58,254 nucleotides of DNA from Sphingomonas pituitosa NBRC 102491 (GCF_001598435.1 NZ_BCYY01000028.1:1-58254); one strand, 5' to 3'. Shown: positions 8,502 through 18,494, numbered from the stretch's first letter. Notes: generated by a model from the sequence alone, not told the origin. Program-made: numbers and translations.

Positions 8502-9139
8502 AGCGGCCGCGACGATCGCATACTGAAAGATGCGCACGCTGTTCGCGTCGGAACGGGAGACAGCTCACCAGCGGCAACGCGGAAGGAATGCTCACACGGG
8601 CGTCGGGCGGTCACGGCCGATCTCCTCCCTGAGCCACGCCCGGAAGCGTCTGATCTTAGGAACGTCGCGCCGTGCCTGAGCCACGACAGACCAATAGGTG
8701 CTACCATGCGTCGTGACCTGAGCAAATGGCTGCACCAGCGCCGTTCCGCCAACTCGGCCCTCGAGAAGAACGGCGTAAGGATCGCTATTCCTTGCCGTGC
8801 GATCGCTGCCCTTCCGCCGTGGGCCTGAGAGTCGAGACGGATGCCGCCAGGCACTGGCGTCTCGGGTGCGGGCACTCCAGGTAGCTGATGAGCTGCAGAT
8901 CGTGGGTGAACAGGTCCACATTCCGGCTGTACCGTTGCCCCCGATAGCACCGTGCCGCCGCCGAGCTTGATGGCCGGAGTAGCGGCTGCCGGCTTGTCTC
9001 GTTCCCAAGGCACGCGGTCATCCTCGCCCGTTCCTTGGGCTTGCCTGCGGACGTCATCGATCACCTTGAGGCTGCGGCGAAGAAGGTTGCGCCACATGGC
9101 GAGGTCGGGATGGGTCTGCCTATCGAGGATGCCGCTCAT
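8438..9139 (-). other. Doubtful frame: short hypothetical protein running into a LysR relic
   Basis: ATG 9139 overlaps the stop of the upstream minus-strand gene as ATGA, so a second gene of that operon probably begins here. The first 65 codons (MSGILDRQTHPDLAMWRNLL onward) look coding. After about 8930 the frame crosses low-quality sequence and then the first half of a LysR C-terminal relic. The native end of the gene is therefore unknown and it is probably broken. Confidence 0.3.
8592..8832 (-). pseudogene. Relic of a LysR-family regulator (C-terminal fragment, frameshifted)
   Basis: One frame gives ARQGIAILTPFFSRAELAER. The adjacent frame continues it with LVQPF, GSTYW and DVPKIRRFRAWLREEI before a stop at 8592-8594. 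Joined, they match the end of the effector-binding domain of GcvA-like LysR regulators. A one-base frameshift near 8740 separates the halves, and the N-terminal HTH is absent. Confidence 0.65.
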
Positions 9140-9441
9140 GCGAACCTCTCCGACCAATCGACAAGATCCGGGCGACGGATTGATCCTTCCTGTGCAAGGC
9201 CCGATAGCATCCGGTGCAACTCGAGACCGCTCAGGACGCGATCGACCAGCAGGTCGGCGACTTCCGCGATCTCGGCCTCCTGCAGCGCTTGGGCTGCAAC
9301 TCTGCGCCGCTCGGGGGTATTCGGCAGCTTCAGCGCGGCGAGCAGTTCCGATGCGGTGGCGATTCCGTGGTGACTGATCTGCGCGTGATTGTGGAGATTG
9401 ATCACGGAGCGTGGCGGCAGTTCCGCCTCTACGTGTGCCAT
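9136..9441 (-). CDS. Hypothetical protein, 101 aa
   Basis: A small, soluble, mostly helical protein with no recognised domain. It has a good ribosome site (GGGAGG, nine bases before ATG 9441). The middle shows a helical stretch ALKLPNTPERRRVAAQAL and a second one rich in Glu and Leu. It overlaps the next minus-strand start by 4 bp, suggesting an old operon whose second member has decayed. Confidence 0.5.
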   Translation of the reverse strand: MAHVEAELPPRSVINLHNHAQISHHGIATASELLAALKLPNTPERRRVAAQALQEAEIAEVADLLVDRVLSGLELHRMLSGLAQEGSIRRPDLVDWSERFA

Positions 9442-10089
9442 GGTCTGTGCCTCCCTTATCCCGGTGGTTAGATATACGAGCTCAGGCGTTCCGCGTCATG
9501 CGTGGCGATGCGCCGGGGCTGAAGTTCTTCAAGGCTGACGGTGACTTGATGCTCTACCGCGACGATGTCGTCGCTGAGCGGACGACCTGCTTCTATATCG
9601 TCGCGCTGCAATTCGAAGGCTCAAGCGGCACTCATCATCCCGCGTCCCCAGAAGGGGAATGAGCGGGGAGCGATCGAGATGTGCATGATAACCATCCGCA
9701 CGTCCCCTGCCGCCTGGAGTGAATCGGACCGCCATGGCAACTTCGGGGAAGGGTCTTCAACACAATCTACCAAGACAGGTCGTTCCGCTTTCGCTATTGG
9801 ACGATCAAAATGCCGTGTCGATCAAGGAAAGTGGCGGACGTGGCCTACCGGCATGGGCCAGCACGGCGCTGCAACGGCCCCGGTGCTCGAGCCAAAGAAC
9901 CATTCGGTGCCGAACCGCGCCGCCGTGAAGGCGGTCACGGTTTCTCGAGCTGGACGAAGTCTACCCGACGCAAGTTTATGAATATCTAACGCGAATCTAT
10001 CAACTTCGATCGCGAAGCTTAATGCGCTTACGCCCTACCTCACGGTTGCTGACGACCTGATTGCCAGGACCTGTAAGGAGTATGTTTGC
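9442..10089. other. 650-bp stretch without a supported gene
   Basis: Several short overlapping frames exist on both strands but none has a good start and coding character throughout. The segment about 9500-9620 encodes MRGDAPGLKFFKADGDLMLY and RDDVVAERTTC on the plus strand and may be a gene fragment, since the RDxVVxERT pattern recurs near 2250. The area looks like decayed DNA. Confidence 0.4.
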
Positions 10090-10353
10090 GTGGTGTCCGA
10101 CCTCATCGAAGAGCCTGATCAAGGTGCCACCATCCTGTGGGTGGGGCAGGACCGTGATGGCCACTGGCTGGTCCAGGAAAACCATGGCCTGATGGAGGGG
10201 CGGTTCGTGTCCCGCGCGGCGGCGTGGCAGTTCGCCCGCGCCGAGCGGCATGCCTTCCCCGGCGCAGCTCTTGTGGAGGCGGAGCAGCCGCTCATCGCGA
10301 GCATCTCCTTCGATCCTCCAGCGCCGGACGAGTGCGCCCGGCGCGCTGCGTAA
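10090..10353 (+). CDS. Hypothetical small protein
   Basis: An 87-residue protein beginning at GTG 10090 or 10093, behind TAAGGAG (10074-10080). Residues 14-60 (ILWVGQDRDGHWLVQENHG, then a helix around AAWQFARAERHAFP) look like a small alpha/beta fold. No family is recognised. It is 12 bp from the methyltransferase-like gene and probably belongs to the same operon. Confidence 0.65.
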   Translation: MVSDLIEEPDQGATILWVGQDRDGHWLVQENHGLMEGRFVSRAAAWQFARAERHAFPGAALVEAEQPLIASISFDPPAPDECARRAA

Positions 10354-10365
10354 CGGAGGGGGTCC

Positions 10366-10878
10366 ATGCAACTTGCCCATGCCTTCGCGCTTCCGGCCGC
10401 TCCCGCGGCACCGACGTTGGCGGCTCGACTGCGGCAGGCCCTTTGCTTGGCCGCCGACCGAACCGCGGTGCAGGACCTGCGCTGGCCGGCCATCGCCGCA
10501 CGCCTTGAGGCGATGCGCGAGGAAGGACGCCGCAGCATCCGCATTGTGGACGCCGCATGCGGAGATGCCAGCCTTCTGCTGCTGGCGATCCGGTCGGCTC
10601 GTTCGTTGGGCTTCGTCGCGATCGAGGCGCGGGGCGTGGATCGCGACGGAGTGCTGCTCCCCCAAGCGCGTCGCGTCGCCGCAACAATTCGGGATCCGGC
10701 GATCGACCTTCGCTTCTACATCGGCACCGCCGCAGCGGCGATGCGGGACGAGACCGTTTTCCCTGCCGACATCCTGCTCTATGCGGCGCCCCCCGGCGAA
10801 GCTTCGGCGCTGATGGGACTGGCCCGGCGCGCAGGGCAGATGGCTCTCGCCGGGCCTAGATCGGGAGCCGCCGCATGA
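10366..10878 (+). CDS. SAM-dependent methyltransferase-like protein
   Basis: A 170-residue protein with a Rossmann-type start. IRIVDAACGDASLLLLAI (about 58-75) corresponds to methyltransferase motif I, and ARGVDRDGVLLPQARR (about 87-102) to the acidic motif II region. It is shorter than most class I enzymes, lacking a clear catalytic motif, so activity and substrate are uncertain. The stop overlaps the next start by 4 bp (ATGA). Confidence 0.65.
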   Translation: MQLAHAFALPAAPAAPTLAARLRQALCLAADRTAVQDLRWPAIAARLEAMREEGRRSIRIVDAACGDASLLLLAIRSARSLGFVAIEARGVDRDGVLLPQARRVAATIRDPAIDLRFYIGTAAAAMRDETVFPADILLYAAPPGEASALMGLARRAGQMALAGPRSGAAA

Positions 10879-11138
10879 CCCGGCCTAGCGACCGGCTGTG
10901 GCGCGGCGTCGGCGTGGCGCTGCTGATCGCCGGAGGACTGGCAGGTGCCTTCAGTGACGCCATCGAATCCGATCTCGGCGGCCTGCTGCTGCTTGGCTTC
11001 CCGATTGGGATGTTCGGGCTCGTGCTGGTGGTGCAGGGGCGGCGGGCGCCCCGAGCGATCCGCGTGGAGTGCAGCCGGCATCGCCATCTACCCGAAAGAT
11101 TGCAAAGGCGGCGAAACGGAAACGCCCGCTGCGGCTGA
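10875..11138 (+). CDS. Small membrane protein
   Basis: An 87-residue protein with two predicted membrane helices (about 11-27 and 35-52) linked by SDAIESDLGG. The C-terminal third is basic and low in complexity. Coupling to the methyltransferase-like gene through the ATGA overlap supports it as real. The function is unknown. Confidence 0.55.
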   Translation: MTRPSDRLWRGVGVALLIAGGLAGAFSDAIESDLGGLLLLGFPIGMFGLVLVVQGRRAPRAIRVECSRHRHLPERLQRRRNGNARCG

Positions 11139-11167
11139 GCCGTAGCTAGGACCACTGAGGATCACCT

Positions 11168-12433
11168 ATGTCCTTCAAGATGCTCGACGGCGTGCTCCAC
11201 GCCGATGGCGTATCGCTCCCGACGATCGCGGAAGTGGTTGGCACGCCCGCCTATGTCTACTCCGCCACGCAGCTACGAGCGTCGGCGGTGCAGTTTCAGG
11301 CAGCCCTCGCGCCGATACCCCTTAAGCAGCTGATGTTCGCAATGAAGGCCAATCCGCATCCTGCGGTCCTGCGAACGCTGGCAGGTCTTGGGTTCGGCGC
11401 GGACATCGTCTCGGGTGGGGAACTCAAGGCCGCACTCGCCGCGGGCATCGCTGCGAACGAAATTGTGTTCTCCGGCGTCGGGAAGACAATCGCCGAGCTC
11501 GCCGCGGCGCTGGATGCGGGCATTGGCCGTTTCAATCTTGAGCTGGAGCGGGAGGGCGAGGTGCTGTCCGCGCTTTCCTGTGCGCGGGGCATGCGTGCGC
11601 CCGCACTGCTCCGCATCAACCCGTTGGTCGATGCTCATACGCATGCGAAGATCAGCACGGCGCTGGCCGATAGCAAGTTCGGTGTGCCGTTCACCGAGGC
11701 TGTGTCGATATACAGTAGACTTGCCGCGCTGCCCGGGCTCAATCTTCAGGGCATCGCAATCCATATCGGTAGCCAGATCACTGATCTCGCTCCGCTGTCG
11801 GCCTCGGTCCGCCACGTCGGCCAACTCCTATCAGCGCTGCGTGAACAGGGCCACGCCATCACCCATGTTGATCTAGGTGGCGGGCTTGGAGTTTCCTATC
11901 GCGAAGGGGATCCTAGCGCGGATGCTGTCGCCTATGGGTTGATGGTGGCGCGTGAAACGCAAGACTGGGACGTGCGCTTGCTGTTCGAGCCCGGGCGTTT
12001 CATTGCCGCGGCAGCAGGCGTGCTGCTGACGCGCGTACTTTGGGTCAAGCCGGGCCGGCCGCATCCATTTGTGATCGTCGACGCGGGGATGAACGACCTG
12101 ATGCGACCCGCACTGTATGACGCGTGGCATGACATCCGTGCCGTGCGCGAGAGCGGCGATCGCTTTTTCGCCACCGTGGTTGGTCCGATTTGCGAATCTG
12201 GCGACACCTTCGCGCGCGGCCGCTGCATCGATCGACTGAACGAAGGCGATTTAGCCGTGTTTGCAAACGCCGGCGCCTATGGCGCCGCCATGGCGTCGAC
12301 CTACAATGCCCGTGCGCTTGCGCCAGAGGTTTGGGTTGACGGAGACCGCTTCGACATCGTGTCTCCGCTTGTGAAGGCAGACGCCGTTCGGCCGCAGCGA
12401 CTTGCACACTGGATGGTCGATCCAGTGATATAG
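11168..12433 (+). CDS. lysA: Diaminopimelate decarboxylase
   Basis: A 421-residue fold-type III PLP enzyme that makes L-lysine from meso-diaminopimelate. It shows the PLP lysine in FAMKANPHPA (K60), the barrel signature GADIVSGGEL, the phosphate loop HVDLGGGLGVSY, EPGRF, the active-site CESGD (C342, contributed to the partner subunit) and the C-terminal NAGAYGAAMASTYN. The length and motif order are typical. Upstream are unrelated small genes, so it is not in a lysine operon here. Confidence 0.95.
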   Translation: MSFKMLDGVLHADGVSLPTIAEVVGTPAYVYSATQLRASAVQFQAALAPIPLKQLMFAMKANPHPAVLRTLAGLGFGADIVSGGELKAALAAGIAANEIVFSGVGKTIAELAAALDAGIGRFNLELEREGEVLSALSCARGMRAPALLRINPLVDAHTHAKISTALADSKFGVPFTEAVSIYSRLAALPGLNLQGIAIHIGSQITDLAPLSASVRHVGQLLSALREQGHAITHVDLGGGLGVSYREGDPSADAVAYGLMVARETQDWDVRLLFEPGRFIAAAAGVLLTRVLWVKPGRPHPFVIVDAGMNDLMRPALYDAWHDIRAVRESGDRFFATVVGPICESGDTFARGRCIDRLNEGDLAVFANAGAYGAAMASTYNARALAPEVWVDGDRFDIVSPLVKADAVRPQRLAHWMVDPVI

Positions 12434-12917
12434 CCGAGGATTACAACGGCCGGATAGCGCTACAACATAGGTCGGGCACCAGCCAAGCAACTTTGACCGC
12501 CGCCACTGCGCATAACGCTATCATCCGTCCTCCAGCATACTGGCCGAGCGACACCGCATGTCGAAGTCCGACCAGCTCCGGTCCATCCCGTCCGCGCCGG
12601 TGATCGTCCGGTTGCGCCAAAAGCGGTCGATCGCCTCGCCTGAGCGGTCGTTGGGCAAACGCCCCAATCTCGGTTGTTCGACCCATCGCCCAGCAATCCC
12701 GAAACCCGTAATTCATTCAGCAGCGGTCGATTGGCGGAATTTGTGGGGAGTCATCGCCTTCCCGGACCTTTGTTCCTGAATTGCGCTGCGCTCCCGCTTC
12801 TTGGTCTATTTAGTGCAGTTTCTGAGAAGTGCGGTTGGCAGGGGGCGTGTAAAGCCGTACCTCTTTGCAGATAGCAGAATACGGCCTAAGCTGCCGTTGG
12901 GTTTTGGGGGAAGTCGG
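12434..12917. other. Intergenic, no supported gene
   Basis: Short frames on both strands lack ribosome sites. A minus-strand stretch around 12550-12630 reads AIDRFWRNRTITGADGMDRS, which could be a gene scrap but is too short to assign. The region probably holds the patatin-gene promoter in its last 100 bp. Confidence 0.4.
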
Positions 12918-14684
12918 ATGAGGATGCTTGCCGTTGCGCTCGGGTTAGTATTTGCTCTCTCCGGTTGCGCGCGGCAGGTCGCAATCCCTCCATGGATGGA
13001 GCCGCCGGAGGGCTTGTGCCATCTACCGGTCGTGAAGCTGACCGCCAATCAGTTCGACGATCCCGATGAAGCATCCGGCCGGCCCGACAGCCCCGACGTG
13101 CGAGAGTTCATTAGAACGCTGGGCGACGGTTTGCGCTCCGCAAGTCCCCTAAAGGCAGAAAACGATAGCAAGTCGGTTCTGGTCCTGAGCGGTGGTAGTC
13201 TGCATGGCGCCTTCGGCGCTGGGTTATTCTACGGGTGGGCAAAAGCAGCGGGAGAAGGAGGCGAACAGCCACCGACGTATGACATCATCACTGGCGTCTC
13301 GACTGGTGCGTTGCAAAGCACGTTTATCTTTCTTGCCACATCGAAGAGCGACAAAATTAAAAACAGCGCGACCTCCATTCGGAATCGTCTGGGCGATGTG
13401 CCCTTCCTCCGAGACAGGCTTTATCACGAGAAAAATGGGGTTGCGGGCCCCGAAACAGGTTACCTCGCGACGCTAGCCCAGGACTACATGCCCGACCGGG
13501 AGAGCGACCTCCTCCATCTCCACCCCCTACAGAAGCTGAGCCCGAACAAGTTGGGCTTTCTAGAGCTCATTAACCACGATGGGCTGGCGAACATGGATCC
13601 ACTGAGGCGGGTCATCCGTGCGGAACTGAGTGACGACGCGCTTCGCGGTGTGGCCACTGAAGCGAACTCGGGTCGTCGGCTCTACGTCGCGATCGCGGAT
13701 CTCGAGAACAAATACGGTTATGCGGCCGACCTGACTAAGCTGGCGCAGCTCGCCGTGCTCGCAGCCGAGCCGGGCGCTAAGACGCCTGAGGAAATCCAGG
13801 ATCTGGAAGGCGTATTCCCCGAATACCGCAGGTCGCATCCTCACAGCGAGGCTATTTACCTTGAATGGGCACGCGACTGCTACACCGACGCGCTCGTAGC
13901 GTCCTCCAGCGTTCCGCCTGGTGTGAATGCGGTTCCGATCGAGATCATCAAGGAGGGCAAAGACGGACACATCCTAGATCCTAACTCTCCAAGGCTGCGT
14001 GCTGCCCGTGGTCTGCCGAAGCAGGTCGTACCGTCCAACTATGTAGCGGGAAGGCATGTCTTCGTAGACGGAGGTGCGCTCTTTGCCGTCTTCTTCAGTC
14101 AGCTGCACGACGAGATCAAGGATCTGCCAAAAGTGGACATGGACCTGATCGTGAACGGTACCTACTTTCCCAAGGAATGGGACAAGTGGTTGGACTCGCA
14201 TGGTAAGACTAAGCGTATCGAAAAAATGAGGCTGAGCTCCGTCGACTATGGTTTAGGAGCGGCAGACCTACTGCAGACCCAGGTTAGAATTTTCTCCGTG
14301 CAGGAGGCTAGGCGCTGGGAGAGCGGCCGGGGCACCTTCCGTTGGGCACTGATCGACAACCGCGCGATCGTGGGCACGCCCGACGGGATGGACAAGTTCT
14401 TCCATTGGCCGGGAAAGCGGTATGAGGGCACGCCCTTTGACTGGGGCTTCGCCACCGCAAAGGGTTCAGGGTCGTGCCAGCACTGGCATGATACAGTGGA
14501 CCGCAAGATGAACCCAATGGAGTTTTATCCGGTCTATATGCAATGCATGCTGGACTACGGCATAACCCGCGGCGCAGACCCGAAGCGTCGTTGGAACATG
14601 TGCTTGTCCGCCGATCAGCGTAACTGTGGCGCACTTGCCTCGATCGCGGATGAGGCGACGCCTCGAGCTAGCTCGGCGGAATAG
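12918..14684 (+). CDS. Patatin-like phospholipase lipoprotein
   Basis: The protein has 588 residues. The start at 12918 is preferred because of GGGGGAAG just upstream and because it yields a lipoprotein signal peptide ending in the lipobox ALSGC. The patatin domain shows the oxyanion loop SGGSLHGAFGAG, the nucleophile elbow GVSTG (S128) and the dyad aspartate in DGG (D384), so it is a serine acyl hydrolase acting on lipids, likely anchored in the envelope. The large distance between Ser and Asp reflects an insertion of about 100 residues. Confidence 0.88.
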   Translation: MRMLAVALGLVFALSGCARQVAIPPWMEPPEGLCHLPVVKLTANQFDDPDEASGRPDSPDVREFIRTLGDGLRSASPLKAENDSKSVLVLSGGSLHGAFGAGLFYGWAKAAGEGGEQPPTYDIITGVSTGALQSTFIFLATSKSDKIKNSATSIRNRLGDVPFLRDRLYHEKNGVAGPETGYLATLAQDYMPDRESDLLHLHPLQKLSPNKLGFLELINHDGLANMDPLRRVIRAELSDDALRGVATEANSGRRLYVAIADLENKYGYAADLTKLAQLAVLAAEPGAKTPEEIQDLEGVFPEYRRSHPHSEAIYLEWARDCYTDALVASSSVPPGVNAVPIEIIKEGKDGHILDPNSPRLRAARGLPKQVVPSNYVAGRHVFVDGGALFAVFFSQLHDEIKDLPKVDMDLIVNGTYFPKEWDKWLDSHGKTKRIEKMRLSSVDYGLGAADLLQTQVRIFSVQEARRWESGRGTFRWALIDNRAIVGTPDGMDKFFHWPGKRYEGTPFDWGFATAKGSGSCQHWHDTVDRKMNPMEFYPVYMQCMLDYGITRGADPKRRWNMCLSADQRNCGALASIADEATPRASSAE

Positions 14685-15084
14685 CTAGCCTGTATTGATT
14701 TCATATTTTCATGGAGAGCGAGAACTGAGTTTCGGCCGTGTCGGCCGATTGAAAGCCGGCATGAACTAACGGCTATTTTACGGAGTGGCGCGACTCGATC
14801 AAATGTCGCTTTCTTAACCGTTGCGCCCACCGCGTCCGTTTGAACGAACGTCAGCTTAATCCTACTTCCCGGTCCAGAGCTGCCTGTCCGCAAACGGCCC
14901 AGTTTTGGTTGTTCCACGACGGCAGCCGGGCGACCGCTGAAAGTCGGCTTTTGGCGAGGGCTGCCGATCGGCATGTTGGGTACGCGAACGGCGGCAAAGT
15001 CCCAGTTCTGGCCTTCCTCAGCGATCAGGAACATGCGCGCCGCCGAAGATAGCCAAGATGGCTCGCTCCCGCTAAGCGCGCCCG
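14685..15084. other. Intergenic, no supported gene
   Basis: A minus-strand frame of 139 codons crosses this gap but overlaps the 3' end of the patatin gene and has no ribosome site. Nothing else is supported. Confidence 0.4.
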
Positions 15085-16533
15085 GTGCTTCAGATTTCCG
15101 ATCCGGCCAACATCCCGCTCCCTCGTGTCAACGTTCTGCCGGGGCTTCCCTACTTCGTCACCGAACAGGGTGCACCCTGGACGCCGATCGGGCACAATGA
15201 TGCAGTCACCTGGCCTGAACTCGCGCCGCTGTTCCGTCGCGGGGATCCGGCAGCGGTAGAGCGTCATCTCGTCTGGCTGCGCGAGCACGGGGTGACCGTG
15301 ATTCGGCTGATGCTGGAATACTGCCACGGCGAGCATCGATATTTGGAGCGCCCCGTCGGGCGCTTCGTCCCCAACATGGTTCGGTTCTGGGATGACCTGT
15401 TCGGCTTGCTCGAGAAGGTCGGTTTGCGCGTCCTGCTGACCCCATACGACACGTTCTTCATGTGGATTCGATGGCGCCATCACCCCTACAGCCGGGCGAA
15501 CGGCGGCGTTTGCGCGACGCAGGCAGAATGGCTGACATCGCCGGAAATGCGGGCGGCGATCAAGGACCGGCTGGCATTTGCCAGCGATCGCTGGGGCGCA
15601 AGCCCTGCCCTGTTCGCTTGGGATATCTGGAACGAGATCCATCCTGCGCATGGCGGAGGCGATCCAGCATCCGCTGCTCCCTTCATAGACGACGTTGCCA
15701 ATTGGCTTCGCGAGTATGAAAAGGCGCGGCACGGCTTCGCCAATCTGCAGACGGTTTCGGTTTTCGGCCCAGAGCTCATCAACCATCCCGAGATGACCGA
15801 GACGATCTTCCGACACCCTGCGCTAGATTTCGCAAACACGCATCTCTACCAGGCCGGCACGATCGACTTGCCTCGCGACACGGTTCAGCCAGCCTTGGCC
15901 GTGGCGCGCCTGATGCAGGCGGCGGTCGAAGACGCCGGGAACCGCCCCGTATTCGATTCCGAACATGGGCCGATTCACAGCTTCAAGGACAAGAAGCGCA
16001 CCTTGCCTGCTGCCTTCGACGACGAGTACTTCCGTCACATCCAGTGGGCACATCTGGCAAGCGGGGGTGCTGGCGGTGGCATGCGCTGGCCGAATCGCCA
16101 TCCGCACGTGCTGACAGAGGGCATGCGCGCTGCTCAGCGAGCGCTGTCAGACTTTCTGCCGCTGATCGACTGGGCCCGGTTCCGGCGTCGCAACCTCTCG
16201 GACAGGCTCGGCTGCGACGATCCCGGCCTTGCACTGGTCGGATGCGGGGACGCGCGGCAGGCGCTGATCTGGGCCATCCGAACCGACAGCATCTCGCCAG
16301 AAGGCATGGTGCAGCCGCGGGATGACGCGCCACCGGCCAGGCTGATGGTTCCAGGGCTGAAGGACGGCCGCTACGTAGTGACCATCTACGACACCGTGCG
16401 AGGCGCGGTCGCAGCGCGTTTCGATGCCGTGAGCGCTGGCGGCGTGCTGGAGGCCGACGTTGGACCCGTGCACTCGACCCTTGCCATGTGCATTCGAGAA
16501 GCTGCGCACGATCGAGAGGATCTCGGCAGGTAG
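15085..16533 (+). CDS. GH5-like (cellulase superfamily) glycoside hydrolase
   Basis: A 482-residue TIM-barrel protein. FAWDIWNEIHPAHGG carries the acid/base Glu (E184) and VFDSEHGPIHS the nucleophile Glu (E293), as in clan GH-A. HLVWLREHGVTVIRLMLEY near the N-terminus and TPYDTFFMW fit barrel strands. No signal peptide is seen, so it may act inside the cell or be exported otherwise. The start is GTG 15085 with no clear ribosome site. The substrate (mannan, glucan or other) is not predictable. Confidence 0.8.
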   Translation: MLQISDPANIPLPRVNVLPGLPYFVTEQGAPWTPIGHNDAVTWPELAPLFRRGDPAAVERHLVWLREHGVTVIRLMLEYCHGEHRYLERPVGRFVPNMVRFWDDLFGLLEKVGLRVLLTPYDTFFMWIRWRHHPYSRANGGVCATQAEWLTSPEMRAAIKDRLAFASDRWGASPALFAWDIWNEIHPAHGGGDPASAAPFIDDVANWLREYEKARHGFANLQTVSVFGPELINHPEMTETIFRHPALDFANTHLYQAGTIDLPRDTVQPALAVARLMQAAVEDAGNRPVFDSEHGPIHSFKDKKRTLPAAFDDEYFRHIQWAHLASGGAGGGMRWPNRHPHVLTEGMRAAQRALSDFLPLIDWARFRRRNLSDRLGCDDPGLALVGCGDARQALIWAIRTDSISPEGMVQPRDDAPPARLMVPGLKDGRYVVTIYDTVRGAVAARFDAVSAGGVLEADVGPVHSTLAMCIREAAHDREDLGR

Positions 16534-16535
16534 CG

Positions 16536-17240
16536 ATGGCTGGTGGAAAACCTCCTCAGGCCAGCCCGCCTGCGCAACCTGCGCGACATGCTGAAACCGC
16601 CCTGTATCGACCGGTGAAGACGTTCCTCGAGGAACAAGGCTACGAGGTGAAGGGCGAGATCTGCGGATGCGACGTGGTGGCTGTCCGCGGAAGCGAGCCG
16701 CCGGTGCTCATCATCGCTGAACTGAAGCTCTCCTTCACCCTCGAACTGGTGCTGCAGGCCGTGGACCGTCTACGCTGCGCCGACCTGATCTACCTGGCGG
16801 TGGTCTCCAGCCGGAAGGGTCGGGATCGAGATGCACGTGCGTTGCGGCTTTGTCGCTTGCTGGGCGTCGGACTGCTCGCGGTCGACCCGAAGCTACGCAC
16901 GGTCTCCGTACTGGTCGAGCCTTCACCGTACCGCCCACGGCCCGATCTGCAGCGGCGTGCACGCATTCTGAAGGAGCACAAGAACCGTCAGGGGGATCCC
17001 GCAGAAGGAGGATCCACGCGGAGCCCCATCATGACCGCCTACAGGCAGCGAGCGATCGCCTGCGCCGAAGCAATCGATAGCGGCGTCGCCCGGCCACGTG
17101 ACTTGAAGCACCTCGCAGAAGATGCGGGGCAAGTGCTACGGCGGAATGTCTACGGGTGGTTCGTGCGGGAGAAGCCGGGTCATTACAGACTGACCGAGGC
17201 TGGTGCGGCCATGTTGAAGCAGCGCTCGTCGACTGAATGA
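16536..17240 (+). CDS. DUF2161 family, PD-(D/E)XK-type putative phosphodiesterase
   Basis: A 234-residue protein, two bases after the hydrolase stop. Residues 40-65 show the nuclease-fold core: GCDVVAV (D46), then PPVLIIAELKL with E62 and K64. The rest, with LKHLAEDAGQVLRRNVYGWF near the C-terminus, matches the DUF2161 family. The catalytic role is inferred from the fold signature. The start at 16536 follows AGGTAGCG. Confidence 0.8.
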   Translation: MAGGKPPQASPPAQPARHAETALYRPVKTFLEEQGYEVKGEICGCDVVAVRGSEPPVLIIAELKLSFTLELVLQAVDRLRCADLIYLAVVSSRKGRDRDARALRLCRLLGVGLLAVDPKLRTVSVLVEPSPYRPRPDLQRRARILKEHKNRQGDPAEGGSTRSPIMTAYRQRAIACAEAIDSGVARPRDLKHLAEDAGQVLRRNVYGWFVREKPGHYRLTEAGAAMLKQRSSTE

Positions 17241-17299
17241 TCATGCAGTCCCCGCGGTGAGAGGTCCCGGTCGCGCTGATGGCTACGGCAAGGGAGGAA

Positions 17300-18061
17300 C
17301 TAGCTTGCCAGCTTGCTCAGAACGAAGGCAATCAGAAATCCTGCGACAGCGATCAGGCCGGAAAACTCGTGCGTCTCCTCCGTTGCCTCCGGGATCATCG
17401 TATCGACGAGCATGGCCAGGATAGCCCCGGCGGCCACGGCGGTGGTCGCCGCAATGAGGTCGGGGCTTGCGCCGGCGAGAGTGACGTACCCGAGTGCCGC
17501 AGCGACGCCAGATGCGATCGCGATACCTCCCCAGACGCCGAATATGTACACCGCCTTGCGGCCCGCCTTCTTCATTCCCGCCACGCTTGAGAGGCCCTCA
17601 GGCACGTTCGAGAGGAAGACCGCCGCCACCGTTACCAGGCTGACACCAGTTCCGTGGAGCAGGCTGACACCTATGACGACCGACTCTGGAATACCGTCGA
17701 GCAATGCGCCGACGGCAATAGCAAGGCCGGCTGTATCGCTGGCCGGGGCCTGGCTCTGGTCGGGATTCGATCCGGAACGCTTTCTGTGGCTGCCACCTGA
17801 GCGAGACACCAGGATGTTGGCGCCGGTATATACTACGGCGCCGCCGAGGAAGCCCAGGGCGGTGGAATCGAAGCCGCCCCGCGCATAGGCCTCGTCCATG
17901 AGCTCGAAGGCCACGGCGGAGATCAGGACGCCCGCGCCGATCGCCATCACCGCGGCAACCACTCGCTGTGGAAGCTCGACTACGTACGCGATGGCCGCAC
18001 CGATCAGCAGCGCGGATCCACCAAGCAGCCCCCACAAACCCGCTACGATCACTCCTGGCAT
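17300..18061 (-). CDS. ZIP-family metal transporter
   Basis: A 253-residue membrane protein with about seven to eight helices. The metal-path motifs of the ZIP family are present: GALLDGIPESVVIG in one helix and FLSNVPEGLSS in the next, where most members have HxxPEG-type residues. A hydrophilic loop of about 25 residues (GGSHRKRSGSNPD onward) separates helices 3 and 4. It probably imports a divalent metal such as zinc; the lack of the usual His in the first motif makes the ion uncertain. Confidence 0.88.
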   Translation of the reverse strand: MPGVIVAGLWGLLGGSALLIGAAIAYVVELPQRVVAAVMAIGAGVLISAVAFELMDEAYARGGFDSTALGFLGGAVVYTGANILVSRSGGSHRKRSGSNPDQSQAPASDTAGLAIAVGALLDGIPESVVIGVSLLHGTGVSLVTVAAVFLSNVPEGLSSVAGMKKAGRKAVYIFGVWGGIAIASGVAAALGYVTLAGASPDLIAATTAVAAGAILAMLVDTMIPEATEETHEFSGLIAVAGFLIAFVLSKLAS

Positions 18062-18494
18062 TTACGACCTCCGGTGCACGGAACCAGAGAAGCGGGAGAT
18101 ATATCCCGGGTCGCCGATGTTGGTCACGTGAAGCTCCGTAATGCGATGAAGCTAATCGCTTCAAAGCTGCGTTGCGACTATGCGCAACCACGAGGGTCAG
18201 GTCTCGCTGCCTTCCTGTTGCCGAGCGATGTATGGCTCAGGTAAGATGCAGTAAACGGCCCATCGATGCATACCCACTTTGATGAGCCGCACGCCTCACC
18301 GCCACTCGGAACAAGGTGCTCGAGCGTGATGAGACGCAAGGTGCGATGCTCCCGAAGCCGGTTGAACGCCATCGCTCGCGCTGAGGTGCCCTACCCTATG
18401 CATGTCGCGAGCCTCGACTGGCGCTCATCACGGACCCCCGAGCATTTTGACGCGTGAGCATTGCGAACTGATTTTCGAGTGCTAGACGGCTCGC
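18062..18494. other. Intergenic, no supported gene
   Basis: No frame with a ribosome site or recognisable product is seen. The stretch next to 18061 should hold the ZIP gene promoter and the last part that of the next gene. Confidence 0.4.

Noticed and set aside
10000..10665. 221-codon minus-strand frame
   Set aside because: Overlaps three plus-strand genes that have ribosome sites and coupled starts; the product looks like random Arg/Pro-rich translation.
14615..15034. 139-codon minus-strand frame after the patatin gene
   Set aside because: No ribosome site, overlaps the patatin 3' end and resembles no family.
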